DNA of 48,149 nt from an uncultured Prevotellaceae bacterium (GTDB lineage: Bacteria > Bacteroidota > Bacteroidia > Bacteroidales > Bacteroidaceae): contig CAMJFC010000014.1 in NCBI GenBank assembly GCA_946404865.1, positions 1-48,149 on the forward strand, written 5' to 3'. Numbering within the stretch: the first letter of the stretch is position 1; each line of letters opens with the position of its first letter. Below are positions 33,268-41,458 of the stretch, piece after piece. The notes beneath the pieces are model-generated. The model worked only from the letters and a program-made list of their open reading frames with translations. It searched no databases and was not told the DNA's origin. The position numbers were made by a program, and so were the translations under genes.

Positions 33268-34764
33268 ATGCTTTTAAACAAGACAAGACGTTTCCTCGCT
33301 GTAGTGTTCTTCTTGCTCATCACACTGCTGTTTCTCGACTTTACCGGCACCTTGCACCAATGGTTCGGCTGGATGGCCAAAATCCAGTTCCTGCCGGCCG
33401 TGCTGGCGCTTAATGTCGTGGTGATTATTACACTCGTAATCATTACACTCATTTTCGGACGTATCTATTGTTCGGTCATCTGTCCGCTCGGGGTATTGCA
33501 AGATGTCATAGCATGGGTCGCAGGTAAACGAAAGAAAAACAGATATTCCTATTCTCCTGCTGTCAACTGGCTTCGCTACCTCATGTTTGGCGTGATGATT
33601 ATCGCACTCATCATTGGTGTCGGCACCATTGTGGCGTTGCTGGCGCCATACAGTTCTTTCGGGAGAATTGCGCAAAACCTGTTCCAGCCTGTTTGGATGC
33701 TGGGTAATAATGTGCTGGCTTCTATCGCTGAGCGTATGGACAGCTATACGTTCTATTCGGTCGATGTGTGGATCAAAAGCATTCCTGTATTCATCATTGC
33801 GGTTGTGACCTTCGTGCTGATTGCGGTCTTGGCATGGAGAAATGGCAGGACTTATTGCAACACGATTTGTCCGGTGGGCACACTGCTCGGTTTCATTTCT
33901 CGTTTCTCCTTATTGAAGGTCTATTTCGACCGAGAGAAATGTAAGGATTGTAGTCTTTGTTCCAAAAACTGTAAGGCGGCGTGCATCGATTATAAAAACC
34001 ACATGGTGGATTACAGTAGGTGCGTGGCCTGTGGTAAATGTATCACGAAATGCAAATTCGGTGCGCTCAAGTATGGCAGACCGGTCAAAGTGGCTGCACC
34101 TGTCGTGGCTCCCGACACGAAGAGCGGGGAACAGGTGGACGCTTCAAAACGCTCATTCTTGTTGGGTGTTGCGCTTGTCACAACGGCGGCTATCGCACAA
34201 GAGAAGAAGAAAGTGGACGGAGGACTGGCTGCCATCCAAGACAAAGTGGCTCCGGAAAGACAGACCCCGATCACGCCTCCAGGGTCTTGGAGTGCTAATA
34301 ATATGGCACGGAAGTGTACGGGATGCCAACTCTGTGTGTCGGAATGCCCCAATCAGGTGCTCAGACCTTCGACGGAACTGATGAGCATCATGCAACCTGT
34401 GATGTCGTATGAACGTGGATATTGCAGACCCGAATGCACAAGATGTGCTGATGTTTGTCCTACGGGTGCCATAAAACCGATTGAGAAAGAGGAGAAGAAG
34501 AGCATTCAAATAGGACACGCGGTCGTGATCTCGAAAAACTGTATCCCTTTGCGCGATGGTGTTGACTGCGGGAATTGCGCACGGCATTGTCCCGTTCAGG
34601 CCATCGAAATGGTTCCGTCCGACCCGAACGACGAGACATCGGTCTTGATACCCTCTGTTAAAGAGCAAGTGTGCATCGGATGCGGTGCATGCGAAAATCT
34701 CTGTCCCGCCAGACCGTTCTCGGCCATCTATGTCGAGGGACATGAAGTACACAAACAGTTATAA
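33268..34764 (+). CDS. NapH/NapG-like membrane ferredoxin fusion with internal Tat-like signal
   Basis: A 498-residue protein. Residues 1-190 carry four membrane helices (for example FLAVVFFLLITLLFLDF and FLPAVLALNVVVIITLVII) and the two NapH/CcoG-type motifs GRIYCSVICPLG and GRTYCNTICPVG. Residues about 225-275 hold two 4Fe-4S motifs (CKDCSLCSKNC, CVACGKCITKC). Then, at 293-312, SKRSFLLGVALVTTAAIAQ resembles a Tat signal with KR at 294-295 and an AIA-Q cleavage-like end. The last 180 residues resemble NapG: CTGCQLCVSECP, CTRCADVCP, CGNCARHCP and CIGCGACENLCP. NapH and NapG pass quinol electrons to the periplasm. The gene sits between tatC and a Tat-exported reductase, which fits an electron donor role. 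A fusion in a single reading frame; start ATG 33268. Confidence 0.85.
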   Translation: MLLNKTRRFLAVVFFLLITLLFLDFTGTLHQWFGWMAKIQFLPAVLALNVVVIITLVIITLIFGRIYCSVICPLGVLQDVIAWVAGKRKKNRYSYSPAVNWLRYLMFGVMIIALIIGVGTIVALLAPYSSFGRIAQNLFQPVWMLGNNVLASIAERMDSYTFYSVDVWIKSIPVFIIAVVTFVLIAVLAWRNGRTYCNTICPVGTLLGFISRFSLLKVYFDREKCKDCSLCSKNCKAACIDYKNHMVDYSRCVACGKCITKCKFGALKYGRPVKVAAPVVAPDTKSGEQVDASKRSFLLGVALVTTAAIAQEKKKVDGGLAAIQDKVAPERQTPITPPGSWSANNMARKCTGCQLCVSECPNQVLRPSTELMSIMQPVMSYERGYCRPECTRCADVCPTGAIKPIEKEEKKSIQIGHAVVISKNCIPLRDGVDCGNCARHCPVQAIEMVPSDPNDETSVLIPSVKEQVCIGCGACENLCPARPFSAIYVEGHEVHKQL

Positions 34765-34770
34765 TCAAAT

Positions 34771-34776
34771 AGGAGG
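34771..34776 (+). promoter_or_regulatory. Strong Shine-Dalgarno of the aldo/keto reductase gene
   Basis: AGGAGG lies 5 bases before ATG 34782. Such a perfect anti-16S match is unusual in this window, where most starts lack one. Confidence 0.7.
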
Positions 34777-34781
34777 ACAAA

Positions 34782-36215
34782 ATGGATAATCAACATATCA
34801 ACAGAAGAAAATTCCTGAGAATGCTCGGACTCGGTGGTGCCGTGACCGTGGCTTCGCTCACCGGATGTAAAACAAAGAAAACAGAGGAGTTGGGCGAGGA
34901 ATATGTGAACCAAGTGGAACCGCCCGTCGGGAAAATGACTTTCCGGACCAATCCGAAAACGGGTGACAAGATATCTATTTTAGGATATGGGATGATGAGG
35001 CTGCCGACTGTCGGAGGCTCATCGGCAAGAGAAGGACAAAGCGAAATTGACCAGGAACAGGTCAACAGACTCGTGGATTATGCCATCGAACATGGTGTGA
35101 ATTATTTTGACACCTCACCAGCTTATTGCCAGGGACTGTCTGAGCGCAGCACGGGCATCGCACTCCACCGCCATCCCCGTGAGAAATATTTTGTCGCTAC
35201 GAAATTGTCTAATTTCAACCCCGCACAGTGGCCGAAAGAAGAGTCGGTGAAAATGTACCACGATTCCATGAAGGAATTGCAGGTGGATTATATCGACTAT
35301 TATCTCTTGCACAGTGTGGGAGGTGGGGGCATGGAGAACTTCAGACAGCGGTATATGGATAACGGGATGCTCGACTATTTGATGCAAGAAAGGGAAAAGG
35401 GAAAAATCAAGAATCTGGGATTCTCTTATCATGGAGATATCGAGGTGTTTGATTATTTGCTCGAGCATAACGATCTCTATCATTGGGATTTCGTTCAGAT
35501 ACAATTCAACTATCTTGACTGGGAATATGCCAATGAAAGCAATAATAGAAATACCGATGCCAGATATCTGTATGAAGAACTGCAAAAACGGGGCATCCCC
35601 GCGGTGATTATGGAACCGCTTTTGGGGGGACGGTTGGCGAATGTGCCTCAGTTCATCGCACGTGAAATGAAAAAGAGGTCTCCGGAAAGCAGCATCGCTT
35701 CATGGGCTTTCAGATTTGCCGGGTCGCCGGAAGGGGTACTCACCGTGCTCAGCGGAATGACCTACATGGAGCATCTCAAGGATAACCTCTTGTCCTATTG
35801 CCCGCTGAAACCGGTAACCGATGATGAGAAAGAGTTCCTCTTCGACATGGCAAGGAAAATCGTGGGTGTAGCGACCATTCCCTGCAATGATTGCAATTAT
35901 TGCATGCCATGTCCGTATGGCATCAATATCCCTGCTATCTTTGTGCATTACAATAAATTCAAAAACGAAGGCAAATTGCCGAATGATGTGGAGGACGAAC
36001 AGTTCGAGTCAAACAAACGAGAATTTCTCATCAGTCTTGACAGAGCGGTTCCAAGGCAACGGCAGGCAGACCATTGCATCGGATGTGGACAGTGTGAACC
36101 ACATTGTCCGCAGAATATCAAAATACCCAGGGAACTGCAAAGGATTGACAAATTCGTTGAACAACTGAAACAAGGTACGCTCAATGAAATAGGTGGTTAT
36201 GACAAATCTGTATAA
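34782..36215 (+). CDS. Tat-exported lipoprotein aldo/keto reductase with two 4Fe-4S motifs
   Basis: A 477-residue protein. The N-terminus is a twin-arginine signal (NRRKFLRM, R8-R9) with a short hydrophobic core and a lipobox ending at C29 (SLTGC), so it should be exported folded and lipid-anchored. Residues about 55-340 form an aldo/keto reductase barrel with the full tetrad D110, Y115 (FDTSPAY), K141 (VATKLS) and H177 (YLLHS). Two C-terminal Fe-S motifs follow: CNDCNYCMPC (368-377) and CIGCGQCEPHC (432-442). AKRs normally use cytoplasmic NADPH, so a periplasmic form needs another electron source; the ferredoxin encoded just upstream is the obvious candidate. The gene has a strong ribosome-binding site. 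Substrate unknown. Family and Tat signal are firm, the electron route is inference. Confidence 0.9.
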   Translation: MDNQHINRRKFLRMLGLGGAVTVASLTGCKTKKTEELGEEYVNQVEPPVGKMTFRTNPKTGDKISILGYGMMRLPTVGGSSAREGQSEIDQEQVNRLVDYAIEHGVNYFDTSPAYCQGLSERSTGIALHRHPREKYFVATKLSNFNPAQWPKEESVKMYHDSMKELQVDYIDYYLLHSVGGGGMENFRQRYMDNGMLDYLMQEREKGKIKNLGFSYHGDIEVFDYLLEHNDLYHWDFVQIQFNYLDWEYANESNNRNTDARYLYEELQKRGIPAVIMEPLLGGRLANVPQFIAREMKKRSPESSIASWAFRFAGSPEGVLTVLSGMTYMEHLKDNLLSYCPLKPVTDDEKEFLFDMARKIVGVATIPCNDCNYCMPCPYGINIPAIFVHYNKFKNEGKLPNDVEDEQFESNKREFLISLDRAVPRQRQADHCIGCGQCEPHCPQNIKIPRELQRIDKFVEQLKQGTLNEIGGYDKSV

Positions 36216-36216
36216 A

Positions 36217-37326
36217 ATGCTAATGACAAAGTTGAGAAAGGGCTGCCGGCTCGCGTGTGTGTTGGCATGTCTCTGCTTTTTCGCAGGACAGGCACAAGCG
36301 CAGAAATACGCTGGGTTCATGGACGATTTCCTGAATATTTCGACCGATTCGCTCATGATGGTCGACGGCATCAGGTATTATATGCTCTATGTGGACTACA
36401 ATGATGTCCATTTCGTATCGCTGCTGAGCGAACGCGGTGAACGCTATGTGATAGGGCCGGCCGTACCTGAGGACACGGTGTTCCACGACGGGATGGTCTA
36501 TGCCCGGTTGGGGTGCGAGACAATCAGCAGACCTCTCAATGAACTCAAGCATGACAGTATGTTTGTCGAGAATGAATACCCGGAGCTTTTTGAGAGATGC
36601 GAGGCCACTTCGCCTTGTAACTTCAGAGCCTGTGACACCAATAATTTCGGATGCGAATTGATGGTTGACTATCCTACGGCCGAGGGGGAACAATGGGATG
36701 TCATCAGAGATTGGATCGTTGATTTTATCGATGCTTTCACCAATATGGATGCCATCTATTTCGATGATGTGTTCCTCGAAACCAATATCGACCAGACGCA
36801 ACTGCCCATGGCGGTTCTCAAGAAGAATAACCCGGCGGCCTTTGTCTTGCAAGATAAAACGGTGGGGCAGGATGTGCTCGACCATTACCGTGATGTATAT
36901 ATGCGGCAGGTTTATTATCTGAAAAACGAGGATTTTGGCTATCCTCTCTGCTATCTCAGGGCTTTCATCACACCTCGCTATGTGTCTGACGATTATGTCA
37001 CACTATTCGTCTCAACGGATTTCTTCGCTTACGGCGCTCATGATTATCCGGCGGAGCGATACGTCACGTTCGATATGAGAAACCAAAGGGTGGTCAATAA
37101 TGAGAATCTCTTCAAAAAAGGAAAGGTGGACAAGGTGAAGGAGATACTTGAAGAACAAATGGAACAGGACGACAGATATATCGGAAAGAATCCCATGCCA
37201 CAGGCGGCGCTCATGCCACAAGGGGTGGTCTTCAGTTTCCAACCTTATCAAGTGGGCACCTATTCAGAAGGTTTGTTTCACTATGTTATTCCCTACCATA
37301 AACTACAAAAGCTTTTCGCAAAATGA
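36217..37326 (+). CDS. Secreted DUF3298 (RsiV-like) domain protein
   Basis: A 369-residue protein with a Sec signal peptide (LACVLACLCFFAGQAQAQ). The C-terminal part, from about residue 255, resembles the DUF3298/RsiV domain: FVSTDFFAYGAHDYPAERYV, TFDMRNQRVV, NLFKKGKVDKVKEILEEQ and GVVFSFQPYQVGTYSEG. RsiV of Bacillus is a lysozyme-binding anti-sigma factor, but most Bacteroidetes homologues with a signal peptide are of unknown role. The middle part has a C-x(5)-C pair (CEATSPCNFRAC) and a further Cys that could form disulfides. Several in-frame ATGs exist (36199, 36217, 36223); 36217 begins just after the upstream stop. Its stop overlaps the CDF start by 4 bases. Confidence 0.7.
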   Translation: MLMTKLRKGCRLACVLACLCFFAGQAQAQKYAGFMDDFLNISTDSLMMVDGIRYYMLYVDYNDVHFVSLLSERGERYVIGPAVPEDTVFHDGMVYARLGCETISRPLNELKHDSMFVENEYPELFERCEATSPCNFRACDTNNFGCELMVDYPTAEGEQWDVIRDWIVDFIDAFTNMDAIYFDDVFLETNIDQTQLPMAVLKKNNPAAFVLQDKTVGQDVLDHYRDVYMRQVYYLKNEDFGYPLCYLRAFITPRYVSDDYVTLFVSTDFFAYGAHDYPAERYVTFDMRNQRVVNNENLFKKGKVDKVKEILEEQMEQDDRYIGKNPMPQAALMPQGVVFSFQPYQVGTYSEGLFHYVIPYHKLQKLFAK

Positions 37327-38270
37327 ACAACAACTCTAAGCAAATAGACAATCAAGCAGTGGAAAAATATCAGCGGGTTTATCGCTTTACGTTGAAATCG
37401 GCTGTTGTCAATGCCTTTCTCTCTTTAGTGAAGTTTTTCGCAGGCCTTTTCGGAGGCTCCTATGCGCTTGTGGCAGATGCACTTAACTCTATTGCTGATT
37501 TCGTCCAAGACTTGATGGCAATTCTCTATCTGAAAATGGGAAAGAGAGAAAAAGACGACCGTCACGATTATGGCTATGGCAGGTATGCTACGGTGACACA
37601 ACTGTTCACCGCTGTTGTCCTCTTTGCCATCGGGGCTTATATCGTGATACATGCGATTGTCTTGATTGTCGAGTTCTTTTCTCAGGGGCATCATGTGTTA
37701 CAAAGGCCTGCATGGGTGGCGCTCGCTGCTGTTGTCCTCGCTGTTGTTGTCAAAGGCGGCTTATACTATATGGCCAGAAACAAAGCGGGCGAATGGGATT
37801 CCAGGTTCGTGTCCGTCAATGCTGACAGATACCGTCTCGATGCACTATCGTCGGTCGGAACGACCGTGGCAGTCGCTTTCGCTGTTTTGCTCTCGCCGAA
37901 ATGGAAGGTGCTCGACCCGATTGCTGCTTTAATCGTTGCTATCTTTATTATCAGAATGGCTGCTCTTGCTTTCAGACACGCTCTCGATGAACTGTTGGAC
38001 AAGAGCTTGCCTGAAAAAACGGAAAAAGAAATCGCGGAATGGGCAAAAGGGGTTGAACATGTGGTGGACGTTACCCGGGTGCTTTCAAGAAAGGTGGGGG
38101 GAAAGGTGGCTGTTGAACTCGTCGTCATGATGGACGGAGGGTTGACCTTGAATCAAGTTCACAAAAGTGTCGTGAAGATAGAGGATATCTTGCAGGAAAA
38201 AATCAGTGAGATTGCACACATGGCCATCCACGTGGAACCGGCACCTGATGTTCAAAACACCGTTGACTGA
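37323..38270 (+). CDS. Cation diffusion facilitator family transporter, divergent metal site
   Basis: A 315-residue inner-membrane protein with about six helices and a C-terminal cytoplasmic domain (EKEIAEWAKGVEHVVDVTRV to the end). The CDF architecture is clear from GGSYALVADALNSIADFVQD, RHDYGYGRYATV and RYRLDALSSVGTTVAVAF. CDF proteins export Zn, Fe, Mn or Cd. Several usual metal-ligand His are changed: HPYGHGR reads HDYGYGR, and the helix-5 HHRSDALSS reads YRLDALSS, so the metal may differ from zinc or the site may be altered. The gene starts inside the stop of the DUF3298 gene and ends the operon at a strong terminator. Confidence 0.85.
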   Translation: MNNNSKQIDNQAVEKYQRVYRFTLKSAVVNAFLSLVKFFAGLFGGSYALVADALNSIADFVQDLMAILYLKMGKREKDDRHDYGYGRYATVTQLFTAVVLFAIGAYIVIHAIVLIVEFFSQGHHVLQRPAWVALAAVVLAVVVKGGLYYMARNKAGEWDSRFVSVNADRYRLDALSSVGTTVAVAFAVLLSPKWKVLDPIAALIVAIFIIRMAALAFRHALDELLDKSLPEKTEKEIAEWAKGVEHVVDVTRVLSRKVGGKVAVELVVMMDGGLTLNQVHKSVVKIEDILQEKISEIAHMAIHVEPAPDVQNTVD

Positions 38271-38308
38271 CGGCTGAACCTCTTAAACCCTATAATAACT
38301 CATATAAC

Positions 38309-38345
38309 AAGTGGCGCGGAAAAACATCCCGCGCCACTTATTGTT
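38309..38345 (+). terminator. Terminator of the Tat operon
   Basis: Stem AAGTGGCGCGG (38309-38319) / CCGCGCCACTT (38329-38339), 11 bp, then ATTGTTATT. Following bases to 38415 contain weak CATTC/ACATTC repeats and no gene. Confidence 0.88.
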
Positions 38346-38418
38346 ATTGATGTGTTCTTGAATGATGAACTTGAATAATACATTCCACATTCAGAACTCA
38401 ACATTCGTCATTCTGAAA

Positions 38419-38853
38419 CTACCTGCTCCACCAATGCTTTTTCTTGGGAGGCTCGTGGGCCTCTAAACTGCTGCGCAGACGTTCTTTCATCACCTGATAA
38501 TAGGTTTTACGCTCATTGATAATCTGATAGATGGTTCCCCAGTCGGGCAGACCGCCTAAATTGCGGTCGTCTATCCACACATCCACAGAACTCAACTTAC
38601 GGGCGTAATGCTGATTCAGTTTCTCGTTCTCTTCCGGGAAATCCTTATTCACGGCATAGAACTCGATACCACGTTCACGGCACCAGTTCACGGCGTCCTC
38701 TAACAACTTGCCCTCGCGTACACTCCAAAGTATCAGCTTATGGTTGTCGGCTATCAACATCTTCAGTGTATCTACCGCAAATGGCAGCTCAGGGCCAATC
38801 TCGGGATAACGGTGCTCAACAATAGTTCCGTCAAAGTCGATTGCTATCGTCAT
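38419..38853 (-). CDS. HAD-superfamily small hydrolase
   Basis: A 144-residue protein with the HAD nucleophile motif at its N-terminus (AIDFDGTIVE; D6 nucleophile, D8). A Ser/Thr motif ILWSVREG, then a Lys (NKDFPEENEKLNQHYARK) and the acidic motif VWIDDRN complete the catalytic set. The size and start match small Bacteroides HAD proteins such as BT0820, which was described as a sugar phosphatase. The substrate here is unknown. It lies 21 bases after the Wzc-like gene and is probably the last gene of the wcaJ-rfbA-wzc operon, so a role in sugar phosphate metabolism for exopolysaccharide is plausible. Confidence 0.82.
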   Translation of the reverse strand: MTIAIDFDGTIVEHRYPEIGPELPFAVDTLKMLIADNHKLILWSVREGKLLEDAVNWCRERGIEFYAVNKDFPEENEKLNQHYARKLSSVDVWIDDRNLGGLPDWGTIYQIINERKTYYQVMKERLRSSLEAHEPPKKKHWWSR

Positions 38854-38874
38854 AATCGTTACTTCCCTATAATT

Positions 38875-41397
38875 TTAGCGTTTTACTTTCACTGAGTTGT
38901 CGTCTTTGTTGCCGTAGTGGCTGTTGCCATACGAACCGTAGCCATAACCGTATGTTCCGTAAGAACTGTAACGGCCATATTTGCCATACGAGCCATAACG
39001 ACCGTAGCGCCCATACTTGCCGTACTTGCCATAGCCATAGTAATAGCCGTACTTCTTCTTCGACATGTCGATACCGTTGATGACGATACACATGTTGGGA
39101 AGTTTCTTCTCGGCCGACAAGGTGTTGATCAGGTCGAAACTTGACTTCGGCGTGTAGTCTGCACGGCACATATACACGGTGGCGTCGGCCACACGACCAA
39201 TCTGCATCGTATCTGTCACCAGACCCACAGGGGCGGTATCGATAAGGATGTAGTCGTACATTCCTTTCAGAATGTCAATCACGGTGTTCAGACTGTCACG
39301 GGAAATCAACTCGGTGGGGTTGGGGGGAACAGGACCAGCGAGAAGCAGGTCGAGGTTCTGATTCACACCTGAAGGCATAATCTGACTCTCAACATCTGAC
39401 TGAGTGGGATGCGACATGGCCAACAGCGGTGTGATACCATGCTTGTGGTCGTCTATCTCAAACAATTCTGCCAGACGAGGCTTACGGATGTCAAGACCGA
39501 CCAGAATCACCTTCTTCTCAAGAAGCGCGAAACTCATTGCTAAGTTAGCGGCGTTGAAGGTCTTACCCTCACCTGAGGTACTCGAGGTGAACATGATTAC
39601 CTTTTGGCCTTCTTGCAGCATAAACTGTAGGTTCGTACGCATCGAACGGAAGATTTCTTCCATTTGGTTGTTCTGATTCTCATGAACCACGATGTCGGCT
39701 TTCGTCTTGGCTGTATCGTTGGCAATGGCCACATCAGCGATAATCGGAAGTTCGGTGAGACGGGCTACATCGTCGTGACCCTCAATCTTATAGCGGAAGA
39801 ACTCAATCAAGAACAGCAACACGGCGGGAATAGCAAGGCCTAAGACTAAAGCTGTACCCATGATGGTGGCTTTCTTCGGGCTGATCATTGCTCCGCCCTG
39901 GGGGTCGTCAATCAACTTACCTTTGTCGGCAGTGGCGGCCAGTGAGATGGAGTTCTCTTCACGTTTCTGCAGCAACATCAGATACAGACCGCTACGAACC
40001 TCCTGCTGACGGCCAATCTGGGTCAGCATACGTTCCTGCTCGGGAGTGGCTGTAATCTGGCCGGAGTATTTGTTGAACTGCTGGCTGATGCTGTTGCGGC
40101 GGATCTCCATGTTCTTGCGGCTCTGCGACATGGCACGACGGATACTGTTGCTCAGGTCATCCAATTGTGCGGTCAGCGGTGTGACCGACGGGCTCTCTTC
40201 GGATGCGGTCTGCAAAAGGCGGTTGCGTTGGAGCACAATCTCGTTGTAACGGTTAATCAGTGAATTGGCTGCACCGTCACTCAAACCGACGTTCGAGGGA
40301 AGGGTTTGGTACTTATTGGCGGGCTCATTCATGTAGTCGCTGAGGCTGTTCAGCAAGGCTACTTGTGTATTGGCGTCTGCCAACTGTTGCTCATAGTTGT
40401 TGGCGTTACCCATGGCCTGACCGGCAGATGCCGACAAGGTGGTCATGTGGTGACGGCGTTTGTATTCCTCCAACTGGCCTTCGGTCTCGCCCAACTCAGC
40501 GTTAATCTTCTCCAAACGGTCATTGATGAACTCCTCGGTACGATGGGCCACCACGTCCTTGTCTTCGTTAGCGTCGCGGTTGTAGCAAACGGCCAACTGA
40601 TTCAGGTAATCTTTGGCGCGTTCCACACTCTCGTCGGTCAACGTCATTCGGATAATGGTTGTTGAACGTGAGGTGGGGGATACGGACAATGCACCACGGT
40701 ATTTAAATGCTGAATTATAAGGGGTGTTGATGCTTACCATCAGTTTGCTGCCTTCGCCCAGATGGCCCATGCCTTGGCTGAACGTGATGTCGCCGGCACT
40801 CGTGCGGAAGGTCTGGGGCAGGGTGGTGAAGGTCTTATTCAACTCGTAAGGACCATCCACACCTGCACTGTCTGCGGTATGTCCGTAATACGTTCCGGAT
40901 ACTTTATAGTTGGCTCCTTCTTTCGTAATCACTAAATTGATGGGGGCTGGCAGCACCTCCAAATGTTCGGGGTCGATATCTACACTGACGGGCTGACTCT
41001 TGTAGAGCAATTTGTCTTTCACGCGGCCTTCCATCGTGTAGGTGGTGTAGAGCTTGAGGTCGCGCACGACTTGTGTGGCAATGGAATGTGAAGACATAAT
41101 CTCCAACTCATTGTCAATACCTTCGGCATTGGACACAACACCAAAGACGGCCGAATTCAATGAACTGCGGCGGGAACCGCCCATCTGATCTTGCTTGATT
41201 AAGAATTTGGCAGATACTTGATAAAGCGGGGTGGTGTAACGCAAGTAAATAGCTGCTAAACCTAAGCAGATAATAAGTGAGAGGATGAACCACTTCCAGT
41301 TCAATATCAGCGTCCGAAATATTGTCTGAAAGTTGAACAACGACTTACCAGATTCCTGGGAAGTGCTTTCTTGTGCTAAATTTTTATTTTCTTCCAT
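38875..41397 (-). CDS. Polysaccharide co-polymerase / tyrosine autokinase (Wzc-like)
   Basis: An 840-residue protein. An N-terminal Wzz domain starts near residue 25 with membrane helix WFILSLIICLGLAAIYL; a long coiled-coil region and a GNVR-like segment follow; a second helix lies near 525 (GTALVLGLAIPAVLLFLIEF). The cytoplasmic BY-kinase has Walker A STSGEGKTF, Walker A' LVGLDIRKPRLAE and Walker B LIDTAPVGLVTD. The last ~55 residues contain 18 Tyr in YGK/YGR/YGS repeats, the autophosphorylation cluster. Such kinases control chain length and export of capsule or exopolysaccharide. No Wza-like export gene or cognate phosphatase is in the window. It follows rfbA by 61 bases in the same direction. 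Confidence 0.94.
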   Translation of the reverse strand: MEENKNLAQESTSQESGKSLFNFQTIFRTLILNWKWFILSLIICLGLAAIYLRYTTPLYQVSAKFLIKQDQMGGSRRSSLNSAVFGVVSNAEGIDNELEIMSSHSIATQVVRDLKLYTTYTMEGRVKDKLLYKSQPVSVDIDPEHLEVLPAPINLVITKEGANYKVSGTYYGHTADSAGVDGPYELNKTFTTLPQTFRTSAGDITFSQGMGHLGEGSKLMVSINTPYNSAFKYRGALSVSPTSRSTTIIRMTLTDESVERAKDYLNQLAVCYNRDANEDKDVVAHRTEEFINDRLEKINAELGETEGQLEEYKRRHHMTTLSASAGQAMGNANNYEQQLADANTQVALLNSLSDYMNEPANKYQTLPSNVGLSDGAANSLINRYNEIVLQRNRLLQTASEESPSVTPLTAQLDDLSNSIRRAMSQSRKNMEIRRNSISQQFNKYSGQITATPEQERMLTQIGRQQEVRSGLYLMLLQKREENSISLAATADKGKLIDDPQGGAMISPKKATIMGTALVLGLAIPAVLLFLIEFFRYKIEGHDDVARLTELPIIADVAIANDTAKTKADIVVHENQNNQMEEIFRSMRTNLQFMLQEGQKVIMFTSSTSGEGKTFNAANLAMSFALLEKKVILVGLDIRKPRLAELFEIDDHKHGITPLLAMSHPTQSDVESQIMPSGVNQNLDLLLAGPVPPNPTELISRDSLNTVIDILKGMYDYILIDTAPVGLVTDTMQIGRVADATVYMCRADYTPKSSFDLINTLSAEKKLPNMCIVINGIDMSKKKYGYYYGYGKYGKYGRYGRYGSYGKYGRYSSYGTYGYGYGSYGNSHYGNKDDNSVKVKR

Positions 41398-41458
41398 TTC
41401 TATATGATGATATTATTATTGACGGAATATATAATATAAGGTATATTGTCTGCGGGCT

